Shown piece by piece: positions 17,986 through 20,742 of a DNA stretch of 20,742 nt (positions are counted from its first letter, which is position 1; every line of letters starts with the position of its first letter). The DNA is from a virus. The stretch lies in the IMG/VR virus record IMGVR_UViG_3300030107_002326, positions 802-21,543 of that record; one strand, 5' to 3'. Under the pieces are notes generated by a model, which did not search any database, was not told where the DNA came from, and saw nothing but the letters and a program-made list of their open reading frames with translations. The position numbers and the translations under genes are program-made.

Positions 17986-19716
17986 ATGATAGAACAATTT
18001 TACCCTTGGTATTGGAAACGTTATGATATGGCCACTGATGATAGTGATGCCGGTGATTATACTGAAGATCAATACAATGAAGCAGCTGATGCAGGTTTTA
18101 GTAGTGTAGAAGAATATATTGCGTATTTAGCAGATCTTGATACGCTTACAGAAGGCCAAGTAGATTCTACACCACCTCCACCACCTCCACCTCCCCCACC
18201 TCCACCTCCACCAGTTGTTGATGAATTGTCCGCAGATGAACCTGGTATTATACTGGATAAATTCGCAACAAAAGATATTAGTATTAGAGTTATAAGAAGT
18301 TTAGAAATATCGAATTCAAAACCCATTAACGCTGAGGGTGGTACTCGTACTATAACTATAAAAGGAGATCATAACGCGAATTTTAGTTTAACTATATTAG
18401 ATAGTTCTGGGAGAAATATATTAGATACTTATTTAACTAGTATAATTATACCTAAATCTGGAACGTATGTTTTAAAGCATAATTTTCCTAAATATGAATC
18501 TAATGATTTTACAAGAGTAGATAATACCGAAACTTACGAGATAAAAATTACACCAAGATCTTTTACTAGGTTTGATAAAGATTTAGTATCTTCTATTGAG
18601 ATAAACCAATATCCAAATCCAACGGTTAATATAACAGCAACATCATCACACACTATAAGTGGTAGCGATGGTAGTTTATTAGGTAAAGCAATGAGGATAG
18701 CGAATACAATACCAAAAAGTTTTTCAACAACATCATCATCTACTAATATCAAAAAGTTTGGAGAAATAACACTTCAAAAAACAATTGCACCAAGTTCTGG
18801 TGTATTATACATATCTAGAAGACCTATATTTTCAGACATAATTAAAAGTACTGATATAAAAAGAAGAGTGTTAGTTAAAAAACGCGCTAGTGAAAAAGAG
18901 TTAAAGCTATCCATGCCTTCTAGTGATGTGGCATCTCAATTTTCAAAAGTTGTCAAAAAGGGTATGTCATTTAAAGGTTCGTATTCAGTTACTAAAATGT
19001 TTAAACGAAATATAATTGAAAAGGATGGTTGGAGTAATAAAATAAGGATAGATGATATATTAGAATTACTACCAGGTATGATTATAACAGGAGATAATAT
19101 AAAAGGTCATGTGAGTATTAGATCTATTGACAACGATACTGATATAACTATATCATCAAATCAAAAAATAACTAAGTTTGATTCATTAGTTTTTACACAA
19201 AATATAACTAATGTTGTAGATACTGTTATTAATGACAACACAATAACAGTAGACTATATAAATGCCATACCTCGAAACATGGAATTAACATTCTCAAATG
19301 ACTCTACTTCTGTTCGGGGTGTAACAACTATGAAAGGTAGCGGTAGTAGTTTGTTAACTTTAGATTATACTTATAATGTTATAAACTTTGGAAGACAAGA
19401 TGTTACTTTTACAATGGAAACAGATAATTTTGTAACCACTACACCTAACGCATACGCACAAGATGTTGTAACTACTAAAAATACAGCTGTTACAATAGAT
19501 ACTGGGGTGCATGATAAAGATGTTAACGCTGACACTAAAACGTTAACTATAGTTTCTGGGCCATATCATGGTAAACTAACAGCTGTTGGTGGAGCGGCAC
19601 AATCAAAAATATATACACCAAACACGGGTTTTACAGGTGAAGATAAATTTACTTTCAAAATGAATGATGGTACTACAGATAGCGAGATAAAAACAATTAC
19701 AATAAAGACAACATAA
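17986..19716 (+). CDS. Probable virion fibre or decoration protein with polyproline hinge and Ig/cadherin-like end
   Basis: This 576-residue protein has three parts. Residues 1-61 are acidic, with a helical piece YNEAADAGFSSVEEYIAYL. Residues 63-76 are 14 consecutive prolines, a stiff linker. Residues about 80-576 are mostly beta strands. Residues 95-195 are Ig-like, and the last 90 residues (about 487-575, including YTPNTGFTGEDKFTFKMNDG) match the pattern of bacterial cadherin-like/Ig domains of large surface proteins. This suggests a rod that projects from the virion, attached by its N-terminus. A second in-frame ATG at 18028 (MATDDSDAG) could be the true start. I kept the first because it lies 16 bases after the previous stop. 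It sits behind the giant tail gene and one base ahead of the next gene. No enzyme motif is seen, and the fibre role is inference. Confidence 0.6.
   Translation: MIEQFYPWYWKRYDMATDDSDAGDYTEDQYNEAADAGFSSVEEYIAYLADLDTLTEGQVDSTPPPPPPPPPPPPPPVVDELSADEPGIILDKFATKDISIRVIRSLEISNSKPINAEGGTRTITIKGDHNANFSLTILDSSGRNILDTYLTSIIIPKSGTYVLKHNFPKYESNDFTRVDNTETYEIKITPRSFTRFDKDLVSSIEINQYPNPTVNITATSSHTISGSDGSLLGKAMRIANTIPKSFSTTSSSTNIKKFGEITLQKTIAPSSGVLYISRRPIFSDIIKSTDIKRRVLVKKRASEKELKLSMPSSDVASQFSKVVKKGMSFKGSYSVTKMFKRNIIEKDGWSNKIRIDDILELLPGMIITGDNIKGHVSIRSIDNDTDITISSNQKITKFDSLVFTQNITNVVDTVINDNTITVDYINAIPRNMELTFSNDSTSVRGVTTMKGSGSSLLTLDYTYNVINFGRQDVTFTMETDNFVTTTPNAYAQDVVTTKNTAVTIDTGVHDKDVNADTKTLTIVSGPYHGKLTAVGGAAQSKIYTPNTGFTGEDKFTFKMNDGTTDSEIKTITIKTT
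18172..18213 (+). repeat. Run of 14 proline codons (polyproline tract)
   Basis: Fourteen proline codons in a row, a mixture of CCA and CCT with one CCC, sit in the fibre gene (residues 63-76). The codons are mixed rather than one repeated triplet, but the DNA is still a C-rich, nearly pyrimidine/CCA pattern that could change length by slippage. Ribosomes stall on such runs unless elongation factor P acts. Confidence 0.97.
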
Positions 19717-19717
19717 T

Positions 19718-20089
19718 ATGCCGGCAATAACAATATCATTTTCTAATCAGCTAAATACATCGGTACAAGTGGGTGACGATGCTTATTATGCTAACACTAA
19801 CGCTGTTGGTGTTCATCAGCAACAAGATTTATCTAATGTTATTTATTTAGGACCGATAACAAGTATAATACAAGGAAACCCACCAGCTACACCAGCACAG
19901 ATAACTTGTAATATGCCCATCGGTACAGTTCCACCTATTGCGGGTTCTTTTATTATGTTCAGCAAGGATAACAAAGCTAATATGAGTAGTATACTAGGTT
20001 ATTATGCAGAAGTTACATTTAGAAATAATTCTAAAACAGAGGCTGAATTATTTAGTGTAGGGACTGAGGTTTTTGAAAGTAGTAAATAA
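19718..20089 (+). CDS. Small conserved-looking virion-module protein of unknown function
   Basis: This 123-residue protein starts one base after the stop of the fibre-like gene, so the pair is probably translated together. It is beta-rich, with an opening ITISFSNQLNTSVQVGDDAY. The C-terminal half contains GSFIMFSKDNKANMSSILGY and TFRNNSKTEAELFSVGTEVF, ending ESSK. I recall this ending from the same place in related uncultured marine phages. There is one Cys, and no signal peptide or membrane segment. It may be a fibre partner, cap or tail-attachment protein. The function is not known, and the call as a real gene is firm. Confidence 0.75.
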   Translation: MPAITISFSNQLNTSVQVGDDAYYANTNAVGVHQQQDLSNVIYLGPITSIIQGNPPATPAQITCNMPIGTVPPIAGSFIMFSKDNKANMSSILGYYAEVTFRNNSKTEAELFSVGTEVFESSK

Positions 20090-20139
20090 TTAACAAATAA
20101 TGTAATTATAGAATATACAATATATTAAAAATAGAAATT

Positions 20140-20742
20140 ATGCCAATAGGATTAAAAAAAGCAACACCATTAAGATCAGGGACAAAGAGTTCTCCAATGA
20201 AGTGGGGTAGACAAAAAAAGGCTAGAGAAAATGTAGAAGATATGAGAGGGGATTTGCAACGCTCTATCAGTGACTTTAGAAACATGTCATTAGAAAATCC
20301 CTATGCAGACACACAAAATGCTTTCGCAGGATTTGGCGCTGGTAATAGAATTCTTGGTATTCAGAATCCATTTGAAGGCATGGCAACACCTCAATTCCAA
20401 ACTGAATTCGAAAACAAAATGGAGGATATAGGTGTTAATACCAAAGCAGCTGAATTAGCACAAAAACAATTTCAACAAAATCAAGCGGCACAATTAGACG
20501 CCATGAAGCAAATGGGGATGTCTGGCGCTAGTGTTCAACAAATGGCTAACGCCTCGCTTCAACAGGCCGCCACAACAAGAGCTGATATAGGTGGTCAAGA
20601 AAGAGAAGGTAAAATGATGGCCGCTAAAGGTGCTAGTGAAGTACAAAGAATGGAAGCGCAAGCAAAGAAAGATCAAGCAATGGCAGCTTTTGAAACTGAA
20701 AGATTTGTAACTTCTAGAGTAGAAAAGGCTCTTGATAATTAT
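20140..20742 (+). CDS. Probable internal virion / ejection protein, N-terminal part (3' end outside window)
   Basis: The frame runs open from the ATG at 20140 to the last base, giving the first 201 residues of a longer protein. After a basic start (MPIGLKKATPLRSGTKSS) it becomes helical and rich in Gln, Ala, Met and Glu. It includes QNPFEGMATPQFQTEFEN, KQFQQNQAAQLDAMKQMGMS and TTRADIGGQEREGKMMAAKG. This pattern, with low hydrophobicity and long helices, is like the internal proteins that related podoviruses eject with their DNA. I recall similar Gln/Ala-rich proteins at the end of this module in marine phages. The alternative is a tail-associated coiled-coil protein. The start has an A-rich upstream (ATTAAAAATAGAAATT) and no Shine-Dalgarno sequence. 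The 50-base gap before it holds only A/T-rich sequence. Confidence 0.6.
   Translation, partial: MPIGLKKATPLRSGTKSSPMKWGRQKKARENVEDMRGDLQRSISDFRNMSLENPYADTQNAFAGFGAGNRILGIQNPFEGMATPQFQTEFENKMEDIGVNTKAAELAQKQFQQNQAAQLDAMKQMGMSGASVQQMANASLQQAATTRADIGGQEREGKMMAAKGASEVQRMEAQAKKDQAMAAFETERFVTSRVEKALDNY

Noticed and set aside
18069-18326. A - strand open frame of 85 codons with a run of glycines
   Set aside because: The glycines are only the reverse complement of the proline run in the fibre-like gene, and no start context or neighbouring gene supports it.
1-20742. Diversity-generating retroelement acting on the giant tail gene
   Set aside because: I saw no reverse transcriptase gene and no template/variable repeat pair in the window; the repeats seen are protein-domain repeats. 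The rest of the genome could still hold one.

Overview
The window is a late (virion morphogenesis) block of a tailed double-stranded DNA phage. Every gene lies on the + strand, head to tail, with gaps of 1 to 67 bases. The order is that of a head-and-tail module: terminase large subunit (C-terminal part only, cut by the left edge), portal, a scaffold-like protein, major capsid protein, then connector/tail proteins, a giant tail protein and a probable internal-virion protein cut by the right edge. There are no tRNA or rRNA genes, integrase, transposase, CRISPR array or bacterial housekeeping gene, and no gene-free stretch over 300 bases.

The terminase, portal and capsid sequences, and the connector proteins with their openings and endings, look like those of the abundant uncultured marine phages that resemble crAss-like podoviruses (Crassvirales). 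That placement is from memory of the families, not from a search. The likely host is a marine Bacteroidota (flavobacterium-like) cell. The DNA is clearly A+T-rich. None of the 11 visible starts has a Shine-Dalgarno sequence; each is preceded instead by an A/T-rich stretch, as is usual in Bacteroidota. The giant tail protein also carries 'GCTDP...NYDPNAT..DDGSC' repeats and a SprB-like segment, which are typical of secreted flavobacterial proteins.

Layout: 1-3689 packaging (terminase, portal); 3717-6484 capsid (scaffold-like protein, major capsid protein), closed by a clear intrinsic terminator at 6493-6530; 6552-7394 a conserved-looking protein of unknown role; 7401-7440 a second, longer UNCG-loop hairpin; 7454-7612 a 52-residue Cys-Gly-Cys protein missed by length-limited ORF calling; 7618-9622 two connector-type proteins; 9627-17969 a 2,780-residue tail protein; 17986-20089 a probable fibre/decoration protein with 14 consecutive prolines and an Ig/cadherin-like end, plus a small companion; 20140-20742 the start of a Gln/Ala/Met-rich probable ejection protein.

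Together these genes would package DNA through the portal, build the capsid on a scaffold, and assemble a short tail whose giant protein ends in a cysteine-rich, host-like repeat array. That array is the most interesting feature, because it looks like a bacterial surface-protein module carried on a virion. The terminator directly behind the capsid gene suggests that capsid protein output is set apart from the downstream tail genes. I see no defence, toxin or otherwise new enzymatic system here.
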